DNA from: Acuticoccus sp. I52.16.1 | GTDB lineage: Bacteria; Pseudomonadota; Alphaproteobacteria; Rhizobiales; Amorphaceae | Direction of reading: 5' to 3' | NCBI RefSeq assembly: GCF_022865125.1 | Contig: NZ_CP094828.1 | Span: 2,046,001-2,110,000 of the forward strand | Length of the DNA: 64,000 nucleotides | Part shown: positions 26,178 to 35,205 of the stretch, in pieces | Layout of the letters: every line of letters begins with the position of its first letter | Numbering within the stretch: position 1 is the first letter of the stretch | The notes under the pieces: generated by a model | What the model was told of the DNA's origin: nothing | Seen by the model: the letters and a program-made list of their open reading frames with translations, nothing else | Database searches by the model: none | Made by a program: the position numbers and the translations under genes

Positions 26178-26786
26178 TCAGGCGAGGTCGGCGAGGGTGC
26201 CGGCGCGCTCCCAGCCGAACGCGTCGCGCAGCTGCGCGTCACCCCAGAAGCGGCTGCCGTCCTCGGTGACGAACGTCGGCGCGCCGAACACGCCCGCCGC
26301 CTTCGCCGCCGCCACGTTGGCGAACAGCCCCGCCTTCGCCGCGTCGCTGGTCGCCCCCGCGGCGACGCGCTCGGGATCGAGCCCGGCCGCACGCGCAGCC
26401 TCCGCGAGCGTCTCGGGCTGGCCGATGTCCATGCCCTTGCCCCACTCGCAGTGGAAGACGGCGCGGGTGAAGGCGGCACGCTCGGCCCCCTCCAACGCCA
26501 GCGCGGCGCGGCCCGCCGCGACGCTCTTCTGCGGGAACACGTCCGGCTTGACGAACGGCAGGCCGCGATGCGCCGCGCGCCGGGCCAGGTCCTCCCACAT
26601 GAACGCCCCCTTCGCCTCCGAGGAGAGGTTCGGCGTGCCGCCGAGGCCGGCTTCGGCGAAAATCGGGCCGAGGAGGAAGGGGGTCCAGACCACCTCGATG
26701 CCCTCCGCGTCGGCGAGCGCCTCCATCCGCATGGCGGTCAGGTACGAGTAGGAGGAGGAGAAATCGAAGAAGAATCGGATGGCCAT
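26178..26786 (-). CDS. 2-hydroxychromene-2-carboxylate isomerase-like DsbA-family protein
   Basis: A 202-residue thioredoxin-fold protein of the DsbA/kappa-GST group. The N terminus IRFFFDFSSSYSYLT replaces the CxxC of true DsbA with a Ser-containing motif typical of HCCA isomerases (glutathione-dependent isomerases in naphthalene-type degradation). GVFGAPTFV near residue 165 is the conserved cis-Pro region. No aromatic degradation genes are near, so the substrate is uncertain; a general glutathione-linked role is possible. Confidence 0.85.
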   Translation of the reverse strand: MAIRFFFDFSSSYSYLTAMRMEALADAEGIEVVWTPFLLGPIFAEAGLGGTPNLSSEAKGAFMWEDLARRAAHRGLPFVKPDVFPQKSVAAGRAALALEGAERAAFTRAVFHCEWGKGMDIGQPETLAEAARAAGLDPERVAAGATSDAAKAGLFANVAAAKAAGVFGAPTFVTEDGSRFWGDAQLRDAFGWERAGTLADLA

Positions 26787-26986
26787 GGCGCTTCCCTATG
26801 CGCCGGACCGGCCGGCGCGTGTCAGTTGTCCGAGCTGCGTCGCGCAGCCGTCGGCCGAGGTTGATCCGTCTGGCGCGTGCGATCAAGTATGGGTGCCACA
26901 GCACGTGCCGCCGCCCGCGGGACAAACCTGCGTGAGGCGCGGCCGCATCCTTGACGGGTGACGCGCTGCTCGGCATCGTCCCGGCC

Positions 26987-28198
26987 ATGCAGATACGCTC
27001 GGCAACAGTTCGGCGGTGCGCCCTTCGCGTGGCCGCGGTCATGCTCGCCCTCGGGCTCACCACGGCGAGCCACGCCGCGGACCCCCGTGCCGCCATCATC
27101 GACGCCGCCTGGGACACCCGCGACTACATCCCGCAGCTGCGCGAGAACGGCGTCCTGGTGATCGGCCGCTACTACGCCCGCTGCCCGCAGCCCGAGCGCC
27201 ACATCCCCTCCAAGCGCCTGATCGACCAGGGCGACCGCCGCGACCCCGACAGCGAGGTCAACCGGATCACCGGCGCCGGCATGGCGATCCTCTCGATCTA
27301 CCAGTTCAACAACGACTCGAAGAACAAGTTCGTCGGCAAGGACCGCAACGGCAAGCCGCTGCCCGACGCCGATTGCCGCCCCACCACCCGCGAACGCACG
27401 CCCGACGACGAAGGCGCACTCGATGCCAAGGCCGCCATCGCGCAGGCGAAAGCCGTCGGCCAGCCCACCGGCACGACGATCTTCTTCGGTGTCGACATCG
27501 CCTTCTCCAAGACCGACATCGCCACCCAACGCGCGATGATCCGCTACTTCGAGGAGATCAAGTCCCACCTCGACCGGGCGGGCTACATCCTGGGCGCCTA
27601 CGGCAACGGCGACGCGCTGGAGGTCCTGCAGGACAAGCGGCTCATCCGCGTCGCTTGGCTGTCGGCCTCGCGCGCCTACCCCGGCACCACCGCGTTTCAC
27701 AACACGGGCCGCTGGCACCTCTTCCAGAGCGGCGTGAACCTCGAGTGGTTCGGTGGAACGCCCGGCGCCTGCAAGCCCGGCCTGCCGTTGGACGTCAACG
27801 TCAAGAACGCGCGCTTCGCCGAGCAGTCGCTCGGCTTCTGGACACACCGTGGATTGTTTCAGCTGCCGCCGGAGCGCACGCGCTCGATCTACGTCGCCCG
27901 GCGCTTCGCCTGCAACGGGGACGCGCGCATCCGCAAGGAGGCCAATTCGGGCGCGCGCGACCTGATTTCCAGCGAGCGGCGTTGCCGCGGCGGACGCACC
28001 GTCAGCCATTCCGACACGGTGGACTACGCCAATGCCGCCCGCATCGGCCGCACCCGTGGAGACGCGACCGAGGTCGACTACGACGACGACGGCACGTTCG
28101 ACGGTTGGACCGCCTCCGCCAACCTGACGTCCACCTTCAATGAAAAGCCGCAGTGGATCCACCAGCGTGACGCGCGCCGCGCGGCGCAGTGCCGCTGA
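26987..28198 (+). CDS. Secreted DUF1906 (glycoside-hydrolase-like) protein
   Basis: A 403-residue exported protein. The ATG at 26987 gives a good signal peptide (RRCALRVAAVMLALGLTTASHAAD, residues about 9-32); an upstream in-frame TTG would spoil it. The body contains the DUF1906 glycoside-hydrolase-like barrel: GRYYARCPQ, AILSIYQFNN, TTIFFGVDIAF, ILGAYGNGDALEVL and WLSASRAYPG. Family members are thought to act on cell-wall polysaccharides, but activity is unproven. The last 110 residues are unrecognised and Arg/Asp-rich. It is followed after 62 bp by a membrane protein gene. Confidence 0.75.
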   Translation: MQIRSATVRRCALRVAAVMLALGLTTASHAADPRAAIIDAAWDTRDYIPQLRENGVLVIGRYYARCPQPERHIPSKRLIDQGDRRDPDSEVNRITGAGMAILSIYQFNNDSKNKFVGKDRNGKPLPDADCRPTTRERTPDDEGALDAKAAIAQAKAVGQPTGTTIFFGVDIAFSKTDIATQRAMIRYFEEIKSHLDRAGYILGAYGNGDALEVLQDKRLIRVAWLSASRAYPGTTAFHNTGRWHLFQSGVNLEWFGGTPGACKPGLPLDVNVKNARFAEQSLGFWTHRGLFQLPPERTRSIYVARRFACNGDARIRKEANSGARDLISSERRCRGGRTVSHSDTVDYANAARIGRTRGDATEVDYDDDGTFDGWTASANLTSTFNEKPQWIHQRDARRAAQCR

Positions 28199-28260
28199 GG
28201 CGAACGCCGGCCGGCACCCACCGTGCATCCGCTTTCGGCGAAACACCGCGGGAGCCTTCG

Positions 28261-28689
28261 ATGACGCAATCCTGGCAGCTCTGGGCCGTACTGGCGGCCG
28301 TGTTCGCGGCGCTGACGGCGATCTTCGCCAAGGTCGGCGTCGCAGGGATCCACTCCGATCTCGCCACCCTGGTGCGCACCGTGGTCATCCTCGCCATCGT
28401 GGCGGCGATGGTCACGGTCAGCGGTCAGTTGGGCGGTCTGGCGCGAATCTCCGGGCGCAGCTACGTCTTTCTGGTGCTGTCGGGAATGGCGACGGGCGCG
28501 TCGTGGCTGTGCTACTTCCGCGCCCTCGCCATCGGCGACGCGGCGCGCGTCGCGCCGATCGACAAGTTGAGCGTCGTGCTCGTCGCGGTGTTCGGCGTGG
28601 TCTTCCTGGGCGAGCATCTCAGTGCGCCCAACTGGGCCGGCGTGGCGTTGATCGGCGCCGGCGCGATTCTCGTCGCCTACAAGGGCTGA
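28261..28689 (+). CDS. EamA/DMT-type single-domain membrane protein
   Basis: A 142-residue inner-membrane protein with about five hydrophobic segments that equals one EamA repeat: LAAVFAALTAIFAKVG at the start, GMATGASWLCYFRALAIGDAARVAPIDKLSVVLVAV and GVALIGAGAILVAYK at the end. Usual drug/metabolite transporters have two such repeats (about 300 residues). This half-length form must work as a dimer, like small multidrug transporters. Substrate unknown. The start at 28261 begins MTQSWQLWAVLA. Confidence 0.82.
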   Translation: MTQSWQLWAVLAAVFAALTAIFAKVGVAGIHSDLATLVRTVVILAIVAAMVTVSGQLGGLARISGRSYVFLVLSGMATGASWLCYFRALAIGDAARVAPIDKLSVVLVAVFGVVFLGEHLSAPNWAGVALIGAGAILVAYKG

Positions 28690-28695
28690 GACGCG

Positions 28696-28723
28696 AAAAG
28701 GCGCCGGCCGAAGCCGACGCCTT
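28696..28723 (-). terminator. Bidirectional hairpin terminator between EamA and BA14K genes
   Basis: AAGGCGCCGGC (28698-28708) pairs with GCCGACGCCTT (28713-28723) with one mismatch and a CGAA loop. On the minus strand the stem is followed by TTTTCGCG, serving the BA14K gene. It sits between two convergent genes. Confidence 0.7.
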
Positions 28724-28748
28724 CGCGGTCTCTCATGCGCCGACCGCC

Positions 28749-29171
28749 TTAGAGCGGGCAGCGCCGGACATCACCGCCGTAGGTGACGTAAGTGTCGGTC
28801 CGGGGGTCGTAGGACCGGTACTGCGCGGCGCACCGCTGGGCGTGGGTGCTGCCGGACGGCACCGTCTGCACCACGCGGGGCTGCGAGCTGTTGGCGAGCG
28901 CGCTGCCGGCGATCACCCCGGCCGCGGCACCGATCACGCCGGCGCCGACCGCCGCGCCCCAATTGTCGTCGTTGTCCCAGCCGCGGTCGTAGTAGCGGGC
29001 GCCGCGATGGCCGTCGTACCGGTGGCCGCGGTAGTGCTTGCCCCCATGGTGACCCTTACCGCCACCATTGTGGTAGACACGGGGACCCGGATCCGCCGAC
29101 GCCGTGGTCACGGTGGCGACGCCGGACATCATCAGTGCCGCTGCGGCAGCACCTGCCATGAACTTACGCAT
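28749..29171 (-). CDS. BA14K-family secreted protein
   Basis: A 140-residue protein with a signal peptide (MRKFMAGAAAAALMMSGVAT, cleaved near TASADP). A Gly/His/Tyr-rich stretch follows (GHHGGKHYRGHRYDGHRG), then a hydrophobic Gly/Ala segment (about 72-90), and the family C terminus QRCAAQYRSYDPRTDTYVTY plus RRCPL with two Cys. BA14K proteins were named from the Brucella 14-kDa immunoreactive lectin-like protein and are typical of Hyphomicrobiales. The molecular role is unclear. Confidence 0.85.
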   Translation of the reverse strand: MRKFMAGAAAAALMMSGVATVTTASADPGPRVYHNGGGKGHHGGKHYRGHRYDGHRGARYYDRGWDNDDNWGAAVGAGVIGAAAGVIAGSALANSSQPRVVQTVPSGSTHAQRCAAQYRSYDPRTDTYVTYGGDVRRCPL

Positions 29172-29363
29172 CTCGATACCTCACTATACCTCGACCGTCG
29201 AACACGAATTCAGAAGCTGAACGCCAGCTGAACACGCCATCGGCTGATCGATATTGAGTTAGGCACAGACAACGCGGCCGAGATCACGATGGTTGCATCG
29301 CCGGTTCGCAGGGTACCGGCGCACCGCGCGCCGGACCGGCCGAACGCCCCGAGAAACGGCGGC

Positions 29364-29711
29364 CTAGCGGGGCGCCGAATTGACGCGGGGGCCCGCCGGC
29401 CCGTCGTACCGTTGCGAGGGGATGAGGCTGCGGATCACCGGCCCCGCGGTGTTGCCGAAGAGGTTCGCCCCCAGCGGCCCAAACAGCGAGAAGCCCGCGT
29501 CGTTCGGTATTTTGTTACCGTACTGGTCGATATGGTAGGCGTCGGTGCTCAGGGCGGGGTCGGGGGCGGGATAGCCTGAATATTGCTGCCACACCGGACG
29601 GCCGCCGACCCAGGACTTGATCTTGGGGTCCGCGTCGTCGGGGTCGGCCGCGGCGGGGCTGAGGGCTGCGGCCAGGAAGGCTGCGGCGACGGTCACGGTG
29701 AGCGTGCGCAT
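29364..29711 (-). CDS. Small secreted protein of unknown function
   Basis: A 115-residue protein with a signal peptide (MRTLTVTVAAAFLAAALSP, cleaved near AAADPD). The mature part is Pro/Gly/Asn-rich with SWVGGRPVWQQYSGYPAP and YHIDQYGNKIPND; no family is recognised. A GGAGG site lies nine bases before the ATG. It is the next gene after sdhA on the same strand (74 bp), in the place where sdhB might be expected. Confidence 0.65.
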   Translation of the reverse strand: MRTLTVTVAAAFLAAALSPAAADPDDADPKIKSWVGGRPVWQQYSGYPAPDPALSTDAYHIDQYGNKIPNDAGFSLFGPLGANLFGNTAGPVIRSLIPSQRYDGPAGPRVNSAPR

Positions 29712-29785
29712 GGATGGTGGCCTCCCGATCGTGGCGGGCGGGCCCGCCGGAAACGGGCGCCGACGAGCCGGCGCCCGATCCCTAT

Positions 29786-31597
29786 CTAGTACACGCGCTT
29801 GGCCGGTGCGATGTACTCGATCGCATTGGACAGGGTGTAGGCGTGAACCGGCCGGTCCTCCAGCTGCACCTTGTAGTCGTCCGACAGGAAGGCCAGCGTG
29901 TGCTTCATCCACTCGGCGTCGTCGCGCTCGGGGAAGTCCTCGCGGGCGTGGGCGCCGCGGCTCTCCTGGCGGTTCAGCGCGGAGTCCATCGTCACCACGG
30001 CCTGGCCGATCAGGTTGTCGAACTCCAGCGTCTCCAGGAGATCGGTGTTCCAGATCAGCGTCTTGTCCTTGACCTGGATGTCGGTCACGCCGCCGGCCAC
30101 CTTGTGGATCAGCTCGTGACCCTCTTCCAGCACCTCGCCGGTGCGGAACACGGCGCAGTTGTTCTGCATCGTCCGCTGCATCTGGTCGCGCAGCTCGGCG
30201 GTCGGCGTGCTGCCGTTCGCGTGGCGGAAATGGTCGAGGCGGGACAGGGCCGGCTCGGTCGCGCGATCCGGGCAGGGAGGGAGCGACTCGCCGGCGGTCA
30301 CCGTCTCGGCGCAGCGCAGCGCCGTGGCACGGCCGAAGACCACGAGGTCGATCAGCGAGTTGGAGCCGAGGCGGTTGGCGCCGTGGACCGAGACGCACGC
30401 CGCCTCGCCGATCGCCATCAGGCCGGGGACCACGGTGTCGGGATCGCCGTTCACCTTGGTCAGCACCTCGCCGTGGAAGTTCGTCGGGATGCCGCCCATG
30501 TTGTAGTGCACCGTCGGCAGCACCGGGATCGGCTCCTTGGTCACGTCGACGCCGGCGAAGATCTTGGCGCTTTCGGAGATGCCCGGCAGCCGCTCGGCGA
30601 GGATCGCCGGGTCGAGGTGCTCCAGGTGCAAGTGGATGTGGTCGCCGTTCTTGCCGACGCCGCGTCCCTCGCGGATCTCCACCGTCATCGAACGTGAGAC
30701 GACGTCGCGCGAGGCGAGGTCCTTCGCCGAGGGGGCGTAGCGCTCCATGAAACGCTCACCGTCGGAATTGGTGAGATAGCCACCTTCGCCGCGCGAGCCT
30801 TCGGTGATGAGGCAGCCCGAGCCGTAGATGCCGGTCGGATGGAACTGCACGAACTCCATGTCCTGCAGCGGCAGGCCGGCGCGCAGCACCATGGCGTTGC
30901 CGTCGCCGGTGCAGGTGTGCGCCGAGGTGCAGGAGAAGTAGGCGCGGCCGTAGCCGCCGGTGGCGAGGATGGTCTTTTGCGCGCGGAAACGGTGGATGGT
31001 GCCGTCTTCCTGGCACATCGCCATCACGCCGAGGCATTGGCCCTCGTCCATGATGAGGTCGAGCGCGAAATACTCGATGTAGAACTCGGCCGAGTGGCGC
31101 AGCGACTGGCCGTAGAGCGTGTGCAGGATGGCGTGGCCGGTGCGGTCCGCGGCGGCGCAGGTGCGCTGCGCGGTGCCCTTGCCGTAGTTCGTCGTCATGC
31201 CGCCGAAGGGGCGCTGGTAGATCTTGCCCTCTTCGGTGCGCGAGAACGGCACGCCCCAGTGTTCCAGCTCGTACACGGCCTGCGGCGCGTTGCGGCACAG
31301 GTACTCGATCGCGTCCTGGTCGCCCAGCCAGTCCGACCCCTTCACGGTGTCGTACATGTGCCAGCGCCAGTCGTCCTGGCCCATGTTGCCGAGCGCGGCG
31401 GAGATGCCGCCCTGCGCCGCGACGGTGTGCGAGCGGGTCGGAAACACCTTGGTGATGCAGGCGGTCCTGAGGCCCGCCTCGGCGCAGCCGACCACGGCGC
31501 GAAGACCCGCCCCACCCGCACCGACGACGACGACGTCGTACTCGTGATCGATGACCTTGTAGGCCGGGCCGGTGGCCCCGTTGCCGTTGGTCGCCAT
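29786..31597 (-). CDS. sdhA: Succinate dehydrogenase flavoprotein subunit
   Basis: A 603-residue SdhA that oxidises succinate to fumarate on the inner face of the membrane in the TCA cycle and complex II. It has the FAD loop [13 protein letters not shown], the covalent flavin site [10 protein letters not shown] (His), [17 protein letters not shown] (active-site region), [20 protein letters not shown] and [17 protein letters not shown]. The ATG at 31595-31597 is 2 bp beyond the sdhD stop. The iron-sulfur subunit sdhB does not follow within the window. Confidence 0.97.
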   Translation of the reverse strand: MATNGNGATGPAYKVIDHEYDVVVVGAGGAGLRAVVGCAEAGLRTACITKVFPTRSHTVAAQGGISAALGNMGQDDWRWHMYDTVKGSDWLGDQDAIEYLCRNAPQAVYELEHWGVPFSRTEEGKIYQRPFGGMTTNYGKGTAQRTCAAADRTGHAILHTLYGQSLRHSAEFYIEYFALDLIMDEGQCLGVMAMCQEDGTIHRFRAQKTILATGGYGRAYFSCTSAHTCTGDGNAMVLRAGLPLQDMEFVQFHPTGIYGSGCLITEGSRGEGGYLTNSDGERFMERYAPSAKDLASRDVVSRSMTVEIREGRGVGKNGDHIHLHLEHLDPAILAERLPGISESAKIFAGVDVTKEPIPVLPTVHYNMGGIPTNFHGEVLTKVNGDPDTVVPGLMAIGEAACVSVHGANRLGSNSLIDLVVFGRATALRCAETVTAGESLPPCPDRATEPALSRLDHFRHANGSTPTAELRDQMQRTMQNNCAVFRTGEVLEEGHELIHKVAGGVTDIQVKDKTLIWNTDLLETLEFDNLIGQAVVTMDSALNRQESRGAHAREDFPERDDAEWMKHTLAFLSDDYKVQLEDRPVHAYTLSNAIEYIAPAKRVY

Positions 31598-31599
31598 AC

Positions 31600-32043
31600 T
31601 CAAGCCCCCGTCTCGACGCTGCCGCCGGTCAGAACGGCGAGCATGATCTTCACGATCGCGAAAATAGCCGTCGCGGCGATCGCCACCGCGAAGAAGGTGT
31701 TGAGGAGCATCAGCACGATGCCCATCCCGCCGTGGACATAATCCTCGATCACCACCTGGATCCCGAGTTTCATATGGACCGCGACCGAGATGATCGCGAG
31801 ACCCAGCGGCACCGCGACCCAGGGCGAGCCGACCAGCGCCACGGCGGAGGCATAGTCACGCCCCGACAGCATGATCGCCACCACGGCGAGGACGATCACC
31901 AGCACCATGTTGGCGAGCGCGGTGAGGCGCTGCTGGATGAAATGCTCGGTCCCGGACTTGGCGGAACCGAGGTGGCGGATGGTCTTCAGCGGCGTACGGT
32001 CGGCGCCGAACTCCTCGCCGGACTTGTGGAGGGGGCTGCGCAT
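31600..32043 (-). CDS. sdhD: Succinate dehydrogenase membrane anchor subunit D
   Basis: A 147-residue hydrophobic subunit with about three membrane segments. The motif [17 protein letters not shown] (34-50) and [18 protein letters not shown] (89-106) with the haem-binding His match alphaproteobacterial SdhD. It overlaps the sdhC stop codon by 3 bases, so sdhC, sdhD and sdhA form one operon. Confidence 0.93.
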   Translation of the reverse strand: MRSPLHKSGEEFGADRTPLKTIRHLGSAKSGTEHFIQQRLTALANMVLVIVLAVVAIMLSGRDYASAVALVGSPWVAVPLGLAIISVAVHMKLGIQVVIEDYVHGGMGIVLMLLNTFFAVAIAATAIFAIVKIMLAVLTGGSVETGA

Positions 32044-32453
32044 CAGATCACCTCCAGCACGACGATCAGCGACCACAGCGCGGTGGTGAGGATGATCGAC
32101 CCGAAGATCGTCAGCCGGGCGAGGTCGTAGCGGACGTCGCCGAAGCCGTGGCCGGTGTCCCAGACGAAGTGGCGGATGCCGCCCAGCATGTGATGGATCA
32201 GCGACCAGGTGAAGGCCACCAGGACGATGCGGCCGAGCCAGGAGGAGTAGATGCCGTTGGCCCACTCGTAGGACTCCGGCCCGCCGGCGAGCGCCAGCAG
32301 ATAGATCACGACCAGAACGAGGCCCGCGACGTTCATCATGCCGGTCACGCGGTGCATGATCGACATCACCATCGTCACGATGGGCCGATAGATCGAAAGG
32401 TGCGGCGAAAGTGGCCGTGGCCGACGGCTCACCTCGGTGTCTGCGCTCGCCAT
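32043..32453 (-). CDS. sdhC: Succinate dehydrogenase cytochrome b556 subunit
   Basis: A 136-residue membrane subunit. It contains the family motif RPLSPHLSIYRP (13-24), HRVTGMM (34-40, quinone-site region) and SLIHHMLGGIRHFVWDTGHG (haem-ligand His). It binds haem b and ubiquinone together with SdhD. It is the first gene of the operon, with 144 bp to the divergent tldD that must contain both promoters. Confidence 0.95.
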   Translation of the reverse strand: MASADTEVSRRPRPLSPHLSIYRPIVTMVMSIMHRVTGMMNVAGLVLVVIYLLALAGGPESYEWANGIYSSWLGRIVLVAFTWSLIHHMLGGIRHFVWDTGHGFGDVRYDLARLTIFGSIILTTALWSLIVVLEVI

Positions 32454-32597
32454 GAAGCTCCCCCTGGCATTCCGCGACTTGACTAGCCTCGAATGGTTCT
32501 AGGGTCAAAGCAAACCGCGATCCCATTCGATTCAGCCGCTTGCCGCGGTCCGTGCGAGCGGCCACCTTTATCACAACCCAACCCGCGAGGACGCACG

Positions 32598-34013
32598 ATG
32601 ACCGACAATTTGTTCGAGCGCCACGGCCTGGACCCAGCCCGGACGGAGCGGATCGTGGCCGACGCGCTGGCCGGCGCGGACGACGGCGAGCTGTTCCTCG
32701 AGCACCGCACCGCCGAGAGCCTCGTCTTCGACGACGGCCGCATGAAATCGGCCGCGTTCGACGTGTCGGACGGCTTCGGCCTGCGCGGTGTCGCCGGCGA
32801 GGCCGTCGCCGTGGCGCATTCGTCCGACGTTTCGGAGGCCGCGCTGGTGCGCGCCGCCGCCACGGTGGGCTCGGTCGGGCGCAACCACGCCGGCACGCTC
32901 GACGTCGCCCCCGCGGGCACCAACCGCCGCCTCTACGCCGACCTCGACCCCATCGCCGCGCCCGATTTCGCCGAGAAGGCCGCCCTCCTCACCACCATCG
33001 ACGCCTACGCCCGCGGCCGCGATCCGCGCGTGCGGCAGGTCTCGATCTCGCTCGCGGCCGAGCGCCAGGTGGTCAACATCCTGCGGCCCGACGGGCTGAC
33101 CATCGCCGACGTTCGCCCCCTGGTGCGCTTCTCGGTGAGCGTCATGGTCGGCGACGGCGACCGCCTGGAGACCGGCAACTACGGCACCGGCGGACGCGAG
33201 CCCTACGCCCGCTTCATCGCCGAGGCCTCGTGGCGGCGCGCCGTCGACGAGGCGCTGCGCCGCGCGCTCGTCAACCTCGACGCGGTACCCGCTCCGGCCG
33301 GCACGTTCGACGTCGTCCTCGGGCCCGGCTGGCCCGGCATCCTCCTGCACGAGGCGGTCGGCCACGGCCTGGAGGGCGACTTCAACCGCCGCAAGACGTC
33401 CGCCTTCGCCGGGCTGATGGGCGAGAAGGTCGCCGCATCCGGCGTCACCGTGGTCGACGACGGCACCCACCCCGACCGCCGCGGGTCGATCACCGTCGAC
33501 GACGAGGGCACGCCGTCGTCCGAGACGGTGCTGATCGAGGACGGGCGCCTCGTCGGCTACATGCAGGACCGGCAGAATGCACGGCTGATGGGCATGGTGC
33601 CGACCGGTAACGGCCGCCGCCAGTCGTACGCGCACACCATCATGCCGCGCATGACCAACACCATCATGAAGGGCGGCGACACCGACCCCGAGGAGATCCG
33701 CGCCGGCGTCAAGGACGGGCTCTACATGGTCTCGTTCGGCGGCGGCCAGGTGGACATCACCTCCGGCAAGTTCGTCTTCTCCTGTACCGAGGGCTACCGC
33801 TTGAGGGACGGCAAGATCTGCGAGCCGGTGAAGGGCGCGATGCTGATCGGCAACGGCCCGGACGCGCTGACCCGGATCGCCGCGATCGGCAACGACATGG
33901 CGCTCGACGACGGGATCGGCACCTGCGGCAAGTCCGGCCAATGGGTTCCGGTCGGCGTCGGCCAGCCGTCCATCCGCATCAACGCGATGACCGTGGGCGG
34001 CACGGAGGCCTGA
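32598..34013 (+). CDS. tldD: Metalloprotease TldD
   Basis: A 471-residue TldD. The TldD/TldE pair is a cytoplasmic protease that degrades unfolded or modified peptides and matures some peptide natural products. The zinc motif HEAVGHGLEGD (His251, Glu252, His256) is visible, with RRGSITVDDEGTPS, MPRMTNTI and the C-terminal GIGTCGKSGQWVPVGVGQP. The partner TldE/PmbA is not in this window. The ATG follows a GAGG site; starting further upstream would add an unlikely Pro/Arg-rich segment. Confidence 0.95.
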   Translation: MTDNLFERHGLDPARTERIVADALAGADDGELFLEHRTAESLVFDDGRMKSAAFDVSDGFGLRGVAGEAVAVAHSSDVSEAALVRAAATVGSVGRNHAGTLDVAPAGTNRRLYADLDPIAAPDFAEKAALLTTIDAYARGRDPRVRQVSISLAAERQVVNILRPDGLTIADVRPLVRFSVSVMVGDGDRLETGNYGTGGREPYARFIAEASWRRAVDEALRRALVNLDAVPAPAGTFDVVLGPGWPGILLHEAVGHGLEGDFNRRKTSAFAGLMGEKVAASGVTVVDDGTHPDRRGSITVDDEGTPSSETVLIEDGRLVGYMQDRQNARLMGMVPTGNGRRQSYAHTIMPRMTNTIMKGGDTDPEEIRAGVKDGLYMVSFGGGQVDITSGKFVFSCTEGYRLRDGKICEPVKGAMLIGNGPDALTRIAAIGNDMALDDGIGTCGKSGQWVPVGVGQPSIRINAMTVGGTEA

Positions 34014-34050
34014 CCACGCCTGACCCCACGCCTGACCACGTCTGACCAAC
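34009..34050 (+). repeat. Four short tandem repeats at the end of tldD
   Basis: CCTGACCACG, CCTGACCCCACG, CCTGACCACG and TCTGACCAAC follow each other in tandem, starting over the tldD stop codon. Each copy contains TGA, so any read-through meets further stops. Probably slippage-generated. Confidence 0.6.
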
Positions 34051-34236
34051 CCCCGCGCGCAGGGGGGCGGGCCCCCGGCCGCCGCGGCCCGCCGCCGGCC
34101 ATCGACCCGCGGCGCCGTGGCACATCGTCGGGGTGACGGCGCCGCTTGCGCCGCGCGCGGTTCGCACCGAATTATCCGCAGCCGCCATGCGTCTGTGCCG
34201 CGGGCGGCGCCCCCTCTGCACAGCGGTCTACACCAT

Positions 34237-34521
34237 ATGGTCGATTCGTCGTCCGTCCTGCCGGCAGTCTCCCCCCGGCCCTTCGTCGTCTGGCTCAACG
34301 CCCTCGCCGGCCTCTCCTTCATCGCCGTGATGGTCCTCCCCATGGAGGCGGCGGCCGCGTGGCTTGCCGGCAGTGCCGTCCACTCGGCGATCCTCGGCTG
34401 GATCGTCGCCGCCGCCCTCGCATTGCCCACCGCCTACTGGCTCGTCGGCCGCGGCCTGCGAAACGCCCTCGACGCCGAGCGCGAGCTGGTCTCAGGCGCC
34501 CCGCCCCGCCCCGGCGCCTGA
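34237..34521 (+). CDS. Small two-helix membrane protein, unknown function
   Basis: A 94-residue frame starting at ATG 34237 with two hydrophobic segments (about 18-35 and 50-70: WIVAAALALPTAYWLV) and a short charged C terminus. No family is recognised, and the ribosome site is weak. The hydrophobic pattern is regular, which favours a real membrane protein. It lies 223 bp after tldD, a gap in which only the tandem repeats are notable. Confidence 0.45.
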   Translation: MVDSSSVLPAVSPRPFVVWLNALAGLSFIAVMVLPMEAAAAWLAGSAVHSAILGWIVAAALALPTAYWLVGRGLRNALDAERELVSGAPPRPGA

Positions 34522-34672
34522 TCCCGCCCACGCCGCTCTCGGCGGTGACGGGGCCGAAGGCGGACGGGCGCGGGGGGCCACCGCGCCGCGGCGGTTGCGT
34601 CGACCCGGCCTGTTGTGCGAGGCGCCCACGAGACACGCCAAAGCCAACAGCTCAACCGCACGAGGCCCCGAC

Positions 34673-35128
34673 GTGACGCTGTCCATCCGGCCGAACGCCC
34701 CGTTCGACCTCACCCCGCTGACACGCCTCCTGACCGACGCGGACGACCTCGCCCGCGTCAATCCCAGCGCCAAGCATCCGTTCGACCCGCTGGAGTGGCA
34801 GGAGAAGTGGCTCGCCGAGCCCGACGACGCGTCCTACTACCTGCTCGACGACGCCGGCCGCGAGGTCGGCTTCTTCGCGCTGCGCATCGGCGTCGGGCCG
34901 GAGGTGCGCCACCTCGCCTACGTCTACGTCGCGCCGGAGGTGCGCGGCGGCGCCGGCCACGCCCTCGCCGGAATGGCCGAGGACATGGCGCGCGAGCTGG
35001 GCGCCCTCTCGCTCAGCCTGAAGGTCGAGACCGAGAACGCCCCGGCGCTCAAGGTCTACCAGGACGCCGGCTACGAGGAGCTGTCGCGCCGTGCCGGCAT
35101 GGCCACGATGCGCCGCGACCTGGACTGA
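34673..35128 (+). CDS. GNAT-family N-acetyltransferase
   Basis: A 151-residue acetyltransferase. Residues 80-120 carry the acetyl-CoA-binding pattern HLAYVYVAPEVRGGAGHALAG (R/Q-x-x-G-x-G/A type), followed by LSLKVETENAPALKVYQDAGYEEL, a standard C-terminal GNAT strand-helix. The GTG start at 34673 has a GAGG site; no ATG exists before the fold. The substrate amine is unknown. Confidence 0.85.
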   Translation: MTLSIRPNAPFDLTPLTRLLTDADDLARVNPSAKHPFDPLEWQEKWLAEPDDASYYLLDDAGREVGFFALRIGVGPEVRHLAYVYVAPEVRGGAGHALAGMAEDMARELGALSLSLKVETENAPALKVYQDAGYEELSRRAGMATMRRDLD

Positions 35129-35205
35129 GGCGGGAGGCAAAACGGGTGTCATAGAAGGACCGTAGGAACCAGGGCCAACGGCAACCACGCTCCAAGGACC
35201 CCGTG

